Below are positions 34,790-43,618 of a stretch of 64,000 bases of DNA, piece by piece; positions within the stretch are counted from its first letter, which is position 1; each line of letters starts with the position of its first letter. The DNA is from Herpetosiphon giganteus. GTDB lineage: Bacteria; Chloroflexota; Chloroflexia; Chloroflexales; Herpetosiphonaceae. The translations under genes were made by a program, and so were the position numbers. Location of the stretch: assembly GCF_016907925.1 (NCBI RefSeq), contig NZ_JAFBCZ010000010.1:62001-126000 (forward strand), written 5' to 3'. Under the pieces are notes generated by a model. It was not told the origin of the DNA and did not search any database. It saw only the letters and a list, made by a program, of their open reading frames with translations.

Positions 34790-35411
34790 GGGGGTCGGTT
34801 GTTGGGGGCTGGGGATCGGGATCAGCGACGAGCAACCACGAAGAACGCGAAGAACGCGAAGGGTTGGGGAGCAGTTGTTAGGGATGGAGGATCGGGATCA
34901 GGAACGAGCAACCGTGAAAAGTGCGAAGTACGCGAAACACACAACATTTGGGGTTAACGAAGCATAACAACAATCCAATACATACATATTTGGGGGTGCA
35001 GGGGGATGAAAACCCCCTGCGTTTCCCTCCGGCGGAGGGACGGAAGGGTGGCGAAAAAAGTGACGGGGTCAGGATTCAGTGATGAGCAACCACGAAGAAC
35101 GCGAAGGCTGAGGATAAACAAATTAATAATTCAGCAAGATCGCTTAACGCAGAGGCGCAGAGGAAAGGTGGTTATTGGCTGTTGGCTATGGGCTAGCAGA
35201 AACCAAATCCTAAAAATCTGTGCCAATCTGTGGCTAAAAAATAATGCTTCGTGTAATTCGTGCAATTCGTGGCTAAAACAGGAATTTGGCTATTGGCTGT
35301 TGGCTATGGACTAGCAGAAACCAAATCCTAAAAATCTGTGCCAATCTGTGGCTAAAAAATAATGCTTCGTGTAATTCGTGCAATTCGTGGCTAAAAACCT
35401 TCGTGGATTCA
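34790..35411. repeat. Spacer island of short-period repeats
   Basis: No gene is supported. Five in-phase heptamers (GGGGGTC, GGTTGTT, GGGGGCT, GGGGATC, GGGATCA) lie at 34790-34824. Nine-base CGAAGAACG units and a CTTAACGCAGAGG-type 20-mer at 35143-35162 are followed by a direct duplication. Small frames across it encode duplicated peptides and are artefacts of the repeat. Confidence 0.85.
35173..35396 (+). repeat. Direct repeat of 106 bases, two copies
   Basis: 35173-35278 and 35291-35396 are identical except for one visible change. Each is itself a mosaic of 7-base TTGGCTA units, ATCTGTGSC units and nine-base ATTCGTGSM units. The pair suggests recent segmental duplication. Confidence 0.9.
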
Positions 35412-36140
35412 TTAAATCCAAACTGCCTCAATCAATCGAGGCAACACCACATCGGCACTGCCCGCCAACGAATAGCTCGCAATCCCGCGCAATGGCATAT
35501 CAGGGTTAATTTCAATCACCGTCTTTTTGCGCCGCAACGCCCGATGCGGCAACGAAGCAATTGGCTCAACAATCGCCGATGTGCCAATCACCAAGGCCAC
35601 ATCGCTGCGATCAAAGGCATCTTTTGCCGCTTGCAGCATCGCCGCATCCAATAATTCGCCAAACCAGACAATATCGGGGCGCAACGGCGCACCACAAGTA
35701 GGGCAAATTGGCTGCTCGGCATCCCAATCTTCAACCAAGCGCCGTTCACGCGCGCAAATTGTGCGCGCTAAACTGCCATGCACCTCAAAAACATTGCTTG
35801 AGCCAGCCCGTTGATGCAAACTATCAATATTTTGGGTAAATAACTTAAATTCTGGCATCAATTGTTCAAGCTGGGCCACTGCATAATGGCCAGCGTTTGG
35901 TTGAGCCGCTTCGCATTGACGCTTCATCGTTTGATACACCTGAAAAACGCCAAACGGATCGCGCTCGAAGCCAGCCAAGGTTGCAACCTTATCAGGATCA
36001 TAGGCGGTCCAACGAGCATCGACAGCAGCACTACGATAGGTCGGAATTCCACTCGGCGCTGAAATTCCAGAGCCAGTTAATACAACCATTGATTGGGCTT
36101 GACGCAAATGGTGGATTAAATCAGCAGCAAATTCACTCAT
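35412..36140 (-). CDS. Sir2 family NAD-dependent protein deacylase
   Basis: 242 residues. The NAD-binding GSGISAPSGIPTYRS, TQNIDSLHQRAG and the catalytic histidine in EVHGSL are intact. It should remove acyl groups from lysine using NAD. The zinc site looks odd: the second pair CPTCG is present, but the first is ICARE, where the expected second cysteine is Glu. AAGGA lies before the ATG. It stands alone, divergent from a small unknown gene. Confidence 0.93.
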   Translation of the reverse strand: MSEFAADLIHHLRQAQSMVVLTGSGISAPSGIPTYRSAAVDARWTAYDPDKVATLAGFERDPFGVFQVYQTMKRQCEAAQPNAGHYAVAQLEQLMPEFKLFTQNIDSLHQRAGSSNVFEVHGSLARTICARERRLVEDWDAEQPICPTCGAPLRPDIVWFGELLDAAMLQAAKDAFDRSDVALVIGTSAIVEPIASLPHRALRRKKTVIEINPDMPLRGIASYSLAGSADVVLPRLIEAVWI

Positions 36141-36242
36141 TGATCAATATCCTTGCAACTCAATTAAAAGCACGCTTGTGCTATTTACTATGGTAGATTG
36201 TAAGAGTAAATCGTGGCTAGATAATCAAATTTTATTAACAGT

Positions 36243-36260
36243 TTATTATTTGCATAATAA
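36243..36260. promoter_or_regulatory. AT-rich inverted repeat in the divergent sir2 spacer
   Basis: TTATTAT and ATAATAA flank TTGC. It sits upstream of the promoter at 36277-36305 in an unusually AT-rich spacer of about 365 bases (36141-36505) that otherwise holds nothing I recognise. Confidence 0.35.
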
Positions 36261-36276
36261 TTTAGGCCAAAATCTA

Positions 36277-36305
36277 TTGAAATTCGGCTGCGAATGTCTT
36301 ACTAT
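36277..36305 (+). promoter_or_regulatory. Sigma70-type promoter of the small unknown gene
   Basis: TTGAAA, a 17-base spacer and TACTAT. About 200 bases of leader would precede the next start codon. Confidence 0.5.
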
Positions 36306-36505
36306 CATTAAGAGACAGATTTAGGGATGTTGATGCTCTTTAGCAACGCTTCACTTTTGCATTCGACTACTTGAGCAAATGGATTTTGTGCCTAGCTGTA
36401 CGTGATTGCGATTGCGTGCCGCTATTTTTATGATTTTGCCAATACCCACTGTGGTATTTGCCGATAAACGTCCTATCAATCCTTCATGCCAAAGGATCGC
36501 AGACC

Positions 36506-36814
36506 ATGCAAACCGAACGCGTTAAAAGCCGTGGGGTCTTGCTCAAAGTAGCAAGCCATATAGTCCAATTAGCCGTCATTGTCCGCGAAGCCGAAGGTAT
36601 CAACGATAACGATGCCTACATGGTTGCCGAACAAATTATTGATCATGTGAGTGCCTCGCATCAAGTGCCAAGCCAAGATTGCTGGCCGGTTCAGGTTGTC
36701 TGTCGCGCCTGGCAAGTGGTTGTGCAACATCAACCAAGCTGCCGTTGCCGCGGAGCCGATATGAATACCGTCGCCGATAAATTGGTTAAACTCGATTGGG
36801 TTGCCGTCAACTAA
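36506..36814 (+). CDS. Small protein of unknown function
   Basis: 102 residues starting MQTERVKSRG behind AAAGGA. I do not recognise it. It looks soluble, with a helical first half and a CRCRGADM segment near the end. The possible longer start adds 16 residues without a better ribosome-binding site. Codon use looks like that of the neighbours. It is followed by yifB in the same direction after about 100 bases. Confidence 0.6.
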   Translation: MQTERVKSRGVLLKVASHIVQLAVIVREAEGINDNDAYMVAEQIIDHVSASHQVPSQDCWPVQVVCRAWQVVVQHQPSCRCRGADMNTVADKLVKLDWVAVN

Positions 36815-36910
36815 CTTCGGCTAATTTCCTCAATTGCTCCAACTCCATGCCAAAAATCGCCAACATGCGGCTCTAGTTCCCGATAGCGTTATGTTACGGG
36901 AGGTATCATC

Positions 36911-38425
36911 ATGTTGGCGAAAGTTTGGAGTTGCGCCGTGGTTGGCCTCGATGGCGCGTTAGTCGAAGTCGAAGTTGATCTCAGTCGTGGTTTGCCGACG
37001 TTCACGATTGTAGGCTTGCCCGATACTGCCGTCCAAGAGGCCAAAGAGCGAGTCCGCGCCGCCGTGCGCAATAGTGGCGGTTCCTTCCCCGATAAACGGC
37101 TAACCGTCAATTTGGCTCCTGCTGATTTACGTAAAGCAGGCCCAGCCTACGATCTGCCCATTGCCGTGGGCATTTTGCTGGCCTCAGGCCAAATCGCTGC
37201 CGATGTCAGCCAGGCAATGTTTGTCGGTGAGCTATCGCTTGATGGAGCTTTACGCCATACCGATGGCATCTTGCCAATGGTCACAATTGCCCGCCGCGAA
37301 GGCTTGCAAACAGTTTATGTGCCACATTGCGATGCCGCCGAAGCCGCTTTGCTTGGCGATATGACGATTATTCCTGTGCGCTCCATCGTCGAGATTGCTG
37401 CTCATCTCAATGGCGAGCGCTATATCGCAGCCTACGAAGGCCAACCGCCAGCCCCAGAAAGCCTCAGCTATAGCGTCGATTTTGCCGATGTCAAAGGCCA
37501 AGAACACGTCAAACGGGCTTTAGAAGTTGCTGCTGCTGGTGGGCATAATGTTTTGATGAGCGGCCCGCCTGGCTCTGGCAAAACTTTACTAGCCCGCTGC
37601 GTACCCTCAATTTTGCCGCCGCTAAGCCTTGACGAAGCCTTGGATGTGACCAAAATTTATTCAGTCAAAGGCCTGTTGCCCAGCGATCTGCCCTTTATTC
37701 GCACGCGCCCATTTCGCTCACCGCATCACACAATTTCCAATGCTGGCCTCGTCGGTGGTGGCCGCACCCCGCAGCCAGGCGAGATTTCGTTGGCCCATCG
37801 GGGCGTGCTTTTTCTCGACGAGATGCCCGAATTTAGCCAACAAGTGCTCGAAGTCTTGCGCCAACCACTCGAAGATCATACGGTGGTGCTCAGTCGCGCC
37901 GCAGGCACGCTCACATTCCCGGCAAACTTCGTGCTAATAGGAGCCATGAACCCTTGCCCTTGTGGCTACTTAAGTGACCCTACCCGCCAATGCGTCTGCC
38001 CACCAGCCGCAATTGCTCGCTATCAAAAACGCATCTCTGGGCCATTACTCGATCGGATTGATATTCATATTGAAGTTCCACGGCTTGAATATGAAAAGCT
38101 TGCGAGTGTGCGTAGTAGCGAATCATCGGAGCAAATTCGCGAGCGCGTCGTGTTAGCGCGCCAACGCCAAGCAGAACGCTTTTGCAAGCAGTCAATCTTG
38201 ACCAATAGCGATATGGGGCCAGCCCAATTGCGCCAAGCCTGCGAGCTTGATGCCGCCAGCCAAAGCCTGATGAAAGCGGCTATGCGCCAATTACAGCTTT
38301 CAGCCCGCAGTTATCATCGGGTGCTTAAATTGGCCCGTACAATTGCCGATTTGGCCAATCTTGAGCAAATTCAACCAGCACATTTGGCCGAAGCGCTCCA
38401 ATATCGACCCCGCCGAACCGAATAA
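36911..38425 (+). CDS. yifB: YifB/ComM family Mg-chelatase-like AAA+ ATPase
   Basis: 504 residues, the usual length. The N-terminal Lon-like ChlI domain has VEVDLSRGLPTFTIVGLPD. The AAA+ core has Walker A GPPGSGKTLLARC, the FRSPHHTISNAGLVGGG motif typical of this family, Walker B LFLDEMPEF, and a C-terminal Mg_chelatase_C region with LSARSYHRVLKLARTIADL. ComM-type members are helicases that drive branch migration in natural transformation. GGGAGG precedes the ATG. No competence genes are in the window. Confidence 0.95.
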   Translation: MLAKVWSCAVVGLDGALVEVEVDLSRGLPTFTIVGLPDTAVQEAKERVRAAVRNSGGSFPDKRLTVNLAPADLRKAGPAYDLPIAVGILLASGQIAADVSQAMFVGELSLDGALRHTDGILPMVTIARREGLQTVYVPHCDAAEAALLGDMTIIPVRSIVEIAAHLNGERYIAAYEGQPPAPESLSYSVDFADVKGQEHVKRALEVAAAGGHNVLMSGPPGSGKTLLARCVPSILPPLSLDEALDVTKIYSVKGLLPSDLPFIRTRPFRSPHHTISNAGLVGGGRTPQPGEISLAHRGVLFLDEMPEFSQQVLEVLRQPLEDHTVVLSRAAGTLTFPANFVLIGAMNPCPCGYLSDPTRQCVCPPAAIARYQKRISGPLLDRIDIHIEVPRLEYEKLASVRSSESSEQIRERVVLARQRQAERFCKQSILTNSDMGPAQLRQACELDAASQSLMKAAMRQLQLSARSYHRVLKLARTIADLANLEQIQPAHLAEALQYRPRRTE

Positions 38426-38460
38426 CGGCTGGTGGTAACATCTGCTAACCAACACAGCGA

Positions 38461-38488
38461 TTGACATCACCCATCAGCCACGTACAAT
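38461..38488 (+). promoter_or_regulatory. Sigma70-type promoter of the ABC exporter gene
   Basis: TTGACA, a 16-base spacer and TACAAT, about 100 bases before the exporter start. Confidence 0.6.
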
Positions 38489-38591
38489 CATCATGAAACC
38501 GATCGATTGATCAATACGGCGCTTGCTGGTTGCTGGGCAAGCGTGTATATACGTGCCAATGATGCTATTTGTTGGCTGAAGGATGGACACG

Positions 38592-40388
38592 ATGCTGGCA
38601 CAAGCCCCGAAACAATTAAGTAATTTGCGTCATTTAGAGCTGCGACGCATGTTTCAGTATGTATATCCCTATCGCTGGCGCTTAGCAATCGCGCTGCTGT
38701 GTTTGGCAATTTCAAGCGGCATCGGCCTAATCATGCCGCTGGCAATTCGCAATTTGGTCGAAACAGTCAAAGATGCTTCAAGCACCAGCGCCTTGGATAA
38801 GGTTGCGCTGGGCTTAATGGGTGTGTTTATCGCCCAAATGGTGTTTAACTATATTCAAGGCTATTTTCTCACCTACGTTGGCGAACGCGCGGTTGCCGAT
38901 TTGCGGATTGAGGTTTATTCGCATTTGCAGCGGCTTTCGTTGGCCTTTTTTAGCGAACGCCGCGTCGGCGAATTAACTTCGCGCGTCACCAACGATGTAA
39001 CGGTCATTCAAGGCATTGGCACGAATGCGGTTGCAGCCTTTTTGCAAAATGGCATTACCTTCATCGGCAGCTTCATTATGATGATCAATCTCAGTTGGCA
39101 GCTGACCGCAATTACGCTGCTGCTGATTCCATTAATGATTGTGCTGGCGATTATTTATGGCCGCCGGATTCGCAATATGTCAACTGAAGTTCAGGATCGT
39201 ATGGCTGAAGCCTCGTCAGTACTTGAAGAAACCATCTCCGGCGTGCGCATTGTGCAATCATTTGCCCGCGAACCCTATGAAGTTGAGCGATTTAGCGGCG
39301 CAATTGAACATGCCTTCTCGGCCTCGATGCGGCGTACCAAAACCCGCGCCCAGTTTGTACCAATCGTTTCGTTTTCGGGCTTTGGAGCCTTGGTATTCGT
39401 GCTTTGGTTTGGTGGCCGCCAAGTTTTGAATGGTACGATGCAGCTTGGCGATTTGATCGCCTTCTTGTTGTATGCAGCGGTAATTGCTGGCTCGCTTGGC
39501 ACATTTACCAGCTTGTATAGCCAATTGCAAGAGGCGCTTGGCTCAACCGCACGGGTATTTGGCATTTTGGATACCGCACCTTCAATCGCTAGCAAAACCA
39601 ACGCCATCACCTTGCCACCAATCGAAGGCGAAATTTACCTTGAAGATGTTTCGTTCAATTATAGCGAAGGCAGTATGCCCGTTTTGAGCAATATTAATCT
39701 GCGGGTCGAGCCAGGCGAAGTGATGGCGATTGTCGGGCCAAGTGGCTCTGGCAAATCGACCTTAGTTAACTTGATTCCGCGTTTTTATGATGTTACCAAA
39801 GGGCGAATTACGGTTGATGGCTTTGATATTCGCGATGTTGATTTGCCGTCGTTGCGCTCGCAAATTGGGATTGTGCCGCAAGAAACCTTGCTATTTAGCG
39901 GCACGATTGCCGATAATATTCGCTATGGCAACCTCGATGCGCCGATGGAAGCAGTTATCGAAGCGGCCAAAGCAGCCAATGCTCACGACTTTATCAGCAA
40001 TTTCGAGGGTGGCTACGAATCAATCGTTGGCGAGCGGGGGATCAAACTCTCTGGTGGTCAACGCCAGCGCGTCGCGATTGCCCGAGCTTTGCTCAAAAAC
40101 CCACGCATCCTAATTTTGGATGAAGCGACCTCGGCGATGGATAGCGAATCGGAAGGCTTGGTGCAAGAGGCTTTAGAACGCTTGATGCAAGGCCGCACGA
40201 CCTTCGTGATTGCCCATCGGCTTTCGACCGTCAAAAATGCTACCAGAATTGCCGTGATTGAGCATGGCCGCGTAACAGAACTTGGCAGCCATAGCGAACT
40301 TTTGGCTCAAGCAGGCACGTATGCTCGCTTGTATCATTTACAATTTGAAACCAACGAAGCAGCCGCAACTGTGCTAACAGAGTATTAA
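38592..40388 (+). CDS. ABC exporter half-transporter (MsbA/multidrug type)
   Basis: 598 residues with the six-helix ABC membrane domain at about 35-320 and one nucleotide-binding domain. The latter has Walker A GPSGSGKSTLVNL, Q-loop VPQETLL, signature LSGGQRQRVAIARAL, Walker B ILILDEATSAMD and the H-loop IAHRLSTV. It acts as a homodimer or with a partner. The substrate could be lipid or drug. I start at the second ATG, which lies at proper spacing after GAAGG. Confidence 0.94.
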   Translation: MLAQAPKQLSNLRHLELRRMFQYVYPYRWRLAIALLCLAISSGIGLIMPLAIRNLVETVKDASSTSALDKVALGLMGVFIAQMVFNYIQGYFLTYVGERAVADLRIEVYSHLQRLSLAFFSERRVGELTSRVTNDVTVIQGIGTNAVAAFLQNGITFIGSFIMMINLSWQLTAITLLLIPLMIVLAIIYGRRIRNMSTEVQDRMAEASSVLEETISGVRIVQSFAREPYEVERFSGAIEHAFSASMRRTKTRAQFVPIVSFSGFGALVFVLWFGGRQVLNGTMQLGDLIAFLLYAAVIAGSLGTFTSLYSQLQEALGSTARVFGILDTAPSIASKTNAITLPPIEGEIYLEDVSFNYSEGSMPVLSNINLRVEPGEVMAIVGPSGSGKSTLVNLIPRFYDVTKGRITVDGFDIRDVDLPSLRSQIGIVPQETLLFSGTIADNIRYGNLDAPMEAVIEAAKAANAHDFISNFEGGYESIVGERGIKLSGGQRQRVAIARALLKNPRILILDEATSAMDSESEGLVQEALERLMQGRTTFVIAHRLSTVKNATRIAVIEHGRVTELGSHSELLAQAGTYARLYHLQFETNEAAATVLTEY

Positions 40389-40425
40389 AATTAAAAGGAT
40401 TAGACCAAAACAGGACGATCGAGGC

Positions 40426-40453
40426 TTGCCGTTAAGATAAGTTAGCGTATACT
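40426..40453 (+). promoter_or_regulatory. Sigma70-type promoter of lon
   Basis: TTGCCG, a 16-base spacer and TATACT. No heat-shock inverted repeat of the CIRCE type is seen. Confidence 0.5.
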
Positions 40454-40527
40454 ATAAAGACGTATTATGCTGCTTTTAACCCACTCTGTGTGGCCATTCT
40501 GCCACAGCGAAATGAGGGATTTTTGAT

Positions 40528-42960
40528 ATGACCCGAGAAAAAGACCGCCCTCGTACAGGAACCGAGCGCACTTTACCACTGGTGGTATTGGGCGAAATTG
40601 TGATCATGCCGCACATGACTGTGCCGCTCCAGGTTGGGCAGGGCAAGTCTTATCGGGCCATGGAACAAGCGATGGAAGATGATCAACATGTTTTGTTGAT
40701 CTTTGTTTCCGAGGCCGAAATTGAAGCCTACAAAGGCCACGAACCCCAACAATTACCCAATGTTGGCGTGGTCGCGCGCTTGGAAGATTTCTCCCAATTG
40801 CCCGATGGCACGGTAAAAATTGTCCTCGAAGGGATTACGCGCGCTGAGATTGTTGATTGTGTTCAGAGCGATCCCTTCTATCGCGTAGCCTGCCGCTACT
40901 TGCCAGATCAAGAACCAAAAGGCATCGAAGTTGATGCATTAATGGATACAGTCAAACAGCAAATTACTGAATTTGTCGATTATTTAGGCGAAATTCCCCA
41001 AGAAGCTGTTGCTTTTGTGCATCGAATTAACACGCCTGGCCACTTGGCCGACCTCGTGACCTACGGCCCTGCCTTCTCGTTCCAAGATCGCTTGGAATTG
41101 TTGAACGAGGCCGAACCATTGGCTCGCTTGAATCGGGTTCAAGTCATTTTGGCTCGCCAATTAGAGCTGTTGCGTTTGCGGGCCAAAATTCAATCAGATA
41201 CCAAAGAAGTGCTCGATCAAGGCCAAAAAGAGTATTTCTTGCGCGAACAAATGCGTGTTATCCGCCGTGAACTCGGCGAAGATGACGATGGCGATGATCC
41301 AATTGATGAATTGCGCCGCAAAGTCAATGAACTGAATGCCCCGCAATATGTCAAAGATCAAGCCTTGCACGAAATTAAGCGCTTGGCCCAACAAGGCATG
41401 AATTCGCCAGAAGCAGGCGTGATTCGCACCTACCTCGATTGGATTATTGCCCTGCCATGGAATGCCGATCAAGTTGCGGCAATTTCATTGGTGCAATCGC
41501 GCCAAGTGCTCGACGAAGATCATTATGGCTTGGAAAAAGTCAAAGAGCGGATTTTGGAATATCTGGCGGTGCGCAAGCTCGCTGGCAGCAAAATGCGTTC
41601 GCCAATCTTGTGCTTCGTTGGCCCTCCAGGCGTTGGTAAAACCAGCCTTGGCCGCTCAATTGCCCGCGCCTTGGATCGGCCATTCGTGCGCCAATCATTG
41701 GGTGGCGTGCACGATGAAGCCGAAATTCGCGGCCACCGCCGTACCTACATCGGTGCAATGCCAGGCCGAATTATTCAAGGCATGAAAACCGCCAAGTCGC
41801 GCCAAGCAGTCTTTATGCTGGACGAAATCGACAAGATTGGCAATGACTTCCGTGGTGACCCAACTTCGGCGCTGTTGGAAGTGCTTGATCCTGAGCAAAA
41901 TAACACCTTCTCAGATCACTATTTGGAAATTCCGTTTGATTTGAGCCAAGTCGTGTTTGTGGCAACCGCCAACCAACTTGAGCCAATTCCTGCGCCGCTA
42001 CGCGACCGGATGGAAATTATCGAGATTGGCGGCTACACCGAGGATGAAAAACTGGCGATTGCCCAAGGCTTCTTGTTGCCCAAGCAACGCGAGTTCCATG
42101 GCCTCGAAACCAGCCAATTAGAAGTGACTGATGCAGCAATCTTGAAGCTGATTCGCGAATATACCCGCGAAGCTGGCGTGCGCAACCTTGAGCGTGAAGT
42201 AGCGGCTCTGTGTCGCAAAATTGCCCGCAAGGTCGCTGAATCACAAGATGAGGAAGCACCACAAGAAGGCAAGAAGCGGCGCAAGAAGGCTAAAAAAGCC
42301 GAGCCAATTAAATTCTTGATTGATGCTGATGATGTGCCAACCTACCTTGGCCCAGAACATTTCAGCTTTGGCATGGCCGAAGTAGCCGACCAAGTTGGCG
42401 TAGCAACAGGCGTTGCTTGGACTCCAACCGGCGGCGATATTCTCTCATTCGAAGTCTTGCCATTGACTGGCAAAGGCGAATTGCGCCTAACTGGTCAATT
42501 GGGCGATGTGATGAAGGAATCGGCGCAAGCAGCAATGTCGTATGTGCGCTATCGGGCCAAAGAATTGGGCATCGAGCCAAATTACTTTGACGAGCACTCA
42601 ATTCACATTCACGTTCCCGAAGGCGCAGTGCCCAAGGATGGCCCTTCAGCAGGCATCACCTTAACGATTGCATTGATTTCGGCCATGACTGGACGAGCCG
42701 TGCGCCGTGACGTTGCCATGACTGGCGAAGTGACGCTGCGCGGGCGAGTTCTGCCAATTGGTGGCTTGAAAGAAAAAACCTTGGCAGCTCATCGCGCAGG
42801 CATCAAAACCTTCATTTTGCCCAAGGAAAACGCCAAAGATATTGTCGATCTGCCAGAAAAAGTGCGCCAAGATCTGCAATTGATTCCGGTCGAAACCATG
42901 GACGAAGTGCTGACAATTGCGCTAATGCCCTTTATTCGCCAAGACGTGATCGCCAGCTAA
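40528..42960 (+). CDS. lon: ATP-dependent protease Lon
   Basis: 810 residues. The N-terminal LON substrate-binding domain starts [15 protein letters not shown]. The AAA+ domain has [18 protein letters not shown], the [20 protein letters not shown] signature and [11 protein letters not shown]. The protease domain has the catalytic serine in [10 protein letters not shown] and the lysine in [11 protein letters not shown] Lys-rich insert ([11 protein letters not shown]) lies between them. It degrades misfolded and regulatory proteins in the cytosol. A strong terminator follows. Confidence 0.98.
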   Translation: MTREKDRPRTGTERTLPLVVLGEIVIMPHMTVPLQVGQGKSYRAMEQAMEDDQHVLLIFVSEAEIEAYKGHEPQQLPNVGVVARLEDFSQLPDGTVKIVLEGITRAEIVDCVQSDPFYRVACRYLPDQEPKGIEVDALMDTVKQQITEFVDYLGEIPQEAVAFVHRINTPGHLADLVTYGPAFSFQDRLELLNEAEPLARLNRVQVILARQLELLRLRAKIQSDTKEVLDQGQKEYFLREQMRVIRRELGEDDDGDDPIDELRRKVNELNAPQYVKDQALHEIKRLAQQGMNSPEAGVIRTYLDWIIALPWNADQVAAISLVQSRQVLDEDHYGLEKVKERILEYLAVRKLAGSKMRSPILCFVGPPGVGKTSLGRSIARALDRPFVRQSLGGVHDEAEIRGHRRTYIGAMPGRIIQGMKTAKSRQAVFMLDEIDKIGNDFRGDPTSALLEVLDPEQNNTFSDHYLEIPFDLSQVVFVATANQLEPIPAPLRDRMEIIEIGGYTEDEKLAIAQGFLLPKQREFHGLETSQLEVTDAAILKLIREYTREAGVRNLEREVAALCRKIARKVAESQDEEAPQEGKKRRKKAKKAEPIKFLIDADDVPTYLGPEHFSFGMAEVADQVGVATGVAWTPTGGDILSFEVLPLTGKGELRLTGQLGDVMKESAQAAMSYVRYRAKELGIEPNYFDEHSIHIHVPEGAVPKDGPSAGITLTIALISAMTGRAVRRDVAMTGEVTLRGRVLPIGGLKEKTLAAHRAGIKTFILPKENAKDIVDLPEKVRQDLQLIPVETMDEVLTIALMPFIRQDVIAS

Positions 42961-42980
42961 ATCAGGCTGACGTTCCATTC

Positions 42981-43019
42981 AACGCCCCTTTCCTTGTCAT
43001 GAGGAGAGGGGTGTTTTTA
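42981..43019 (+). terminator. Intrinsic terminator of lon
   Basis: AACGCCCCTTTCCT pairs with AGGAGAGGGGTGTT over 14 positions, with two G-U pairs and a 7-base loop, and is followed by a T tract. Confidence 0.9.
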
Positions 43020-43024
43020 TAAAA

Positions 43025-43557
43025 GGATGAAGGATGAGGGATGAAGGATGAAGAATGGAAACCACGAAGGGCGCGAAGAACGCGAAGTACATTTTAGCCA
43101 CAGATTGCCCAGATTATGAGGATTGGACTATAGACTATTGATCCACGAAGAGCACAAAGAGCACGAATGATGTTCCCAATAGCCCAAAGCCATTAGCCCA
43201 TAGCCTAATCTCTATTTTAGCCACAGATTCCACAGATTAGCTAGATTAGCTTCCCAAAGCCCAAAGCCATTAGCCCATAGCCTCATCCCTTTTTGCCTTC
43301 TGCCTTTTGATTTTTGACCTCATCCCTATGTTCTATGTGTACTGGTTCATTGCGTTAACGACGATTCCCCCTCACCCCCTAGCCCCCTCTCCCGTCGAAC
43401 AGGCGAGGGGGAACCGCTGAATCAGTGCTCCCCCTCGCCCGCGTTCAGTGGGAGAGGGGTTGGGGGTGAGGGCATGCACCTGGTTGCCAACCTAATGAAC
43501 CAGTACAGCTATACTCTATGTTCTTCTTCATCCTTCATCCCTCATATTTCATCCTTT
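43025..43557. repeat. Spacer island of short-period repeats between lon and nuoN
   Basis: No gene is supported. Four heptamers of GGATGAA type lie at 43025-43052, three nonamers of CACGAAGAG type at 43144-43170, and five heptamers (CCAATAG, CCCAAAG, CCATTAG, CCCATAG, CCTAATC) at 43176-43210. T-rich heptads near 43290-43320 lead to a foldback element, and more TTCATCC heptads lie close to the nuo terminator. Confidence 0.85.
43338..43507. mobile_element. MITE-like foldback element, best-preserved copy
   Basis: 170 bases bounded by perfect 14-base terminal inverted repeats (TGTACTGGTTCATT and AATGAACCAGTACA). Inside, a C-rich arm (CCCTCACCCCC...) pairs with the GGGAGAGGGGTTGGGGGTGA arm. A nested hairpin pairs GGCGAGGGGGA with TCCCCCTCGCC. 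No coding capacity and no clear target-site duplication. Copies in worse states lie at 22696-22841 and near 57478-57626. Confidence 0.75.
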
Positions 43558-43600
43558 AAAAAACGCTTCCCCCACAAACCCGTAGGTTCATGAGGGAAGC
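43558..43600 (-). terminator. Intrinsic terminator of the nuo operon
   Basis: On the minus strand GCTTCCC pairs with GGGAAGC, and then GTTTTTT follows. It lies about 20 bases after the nuoN stop. Confidence 0.8.
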
Positions 43601-43618
43601 AAGGGTTAGAACAGTGAA

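Noticed and set aside
35006-35654. Small frames with duplicated peptides
   Set aside because: They arise from the 106-base direct repeat and short-period units and partly run into sir2. No start signals.
42961-43618. Hidden gene between lon and nuoN
   Set aside because: All frames are short and made of heptad, nonamer and foldback sequence.
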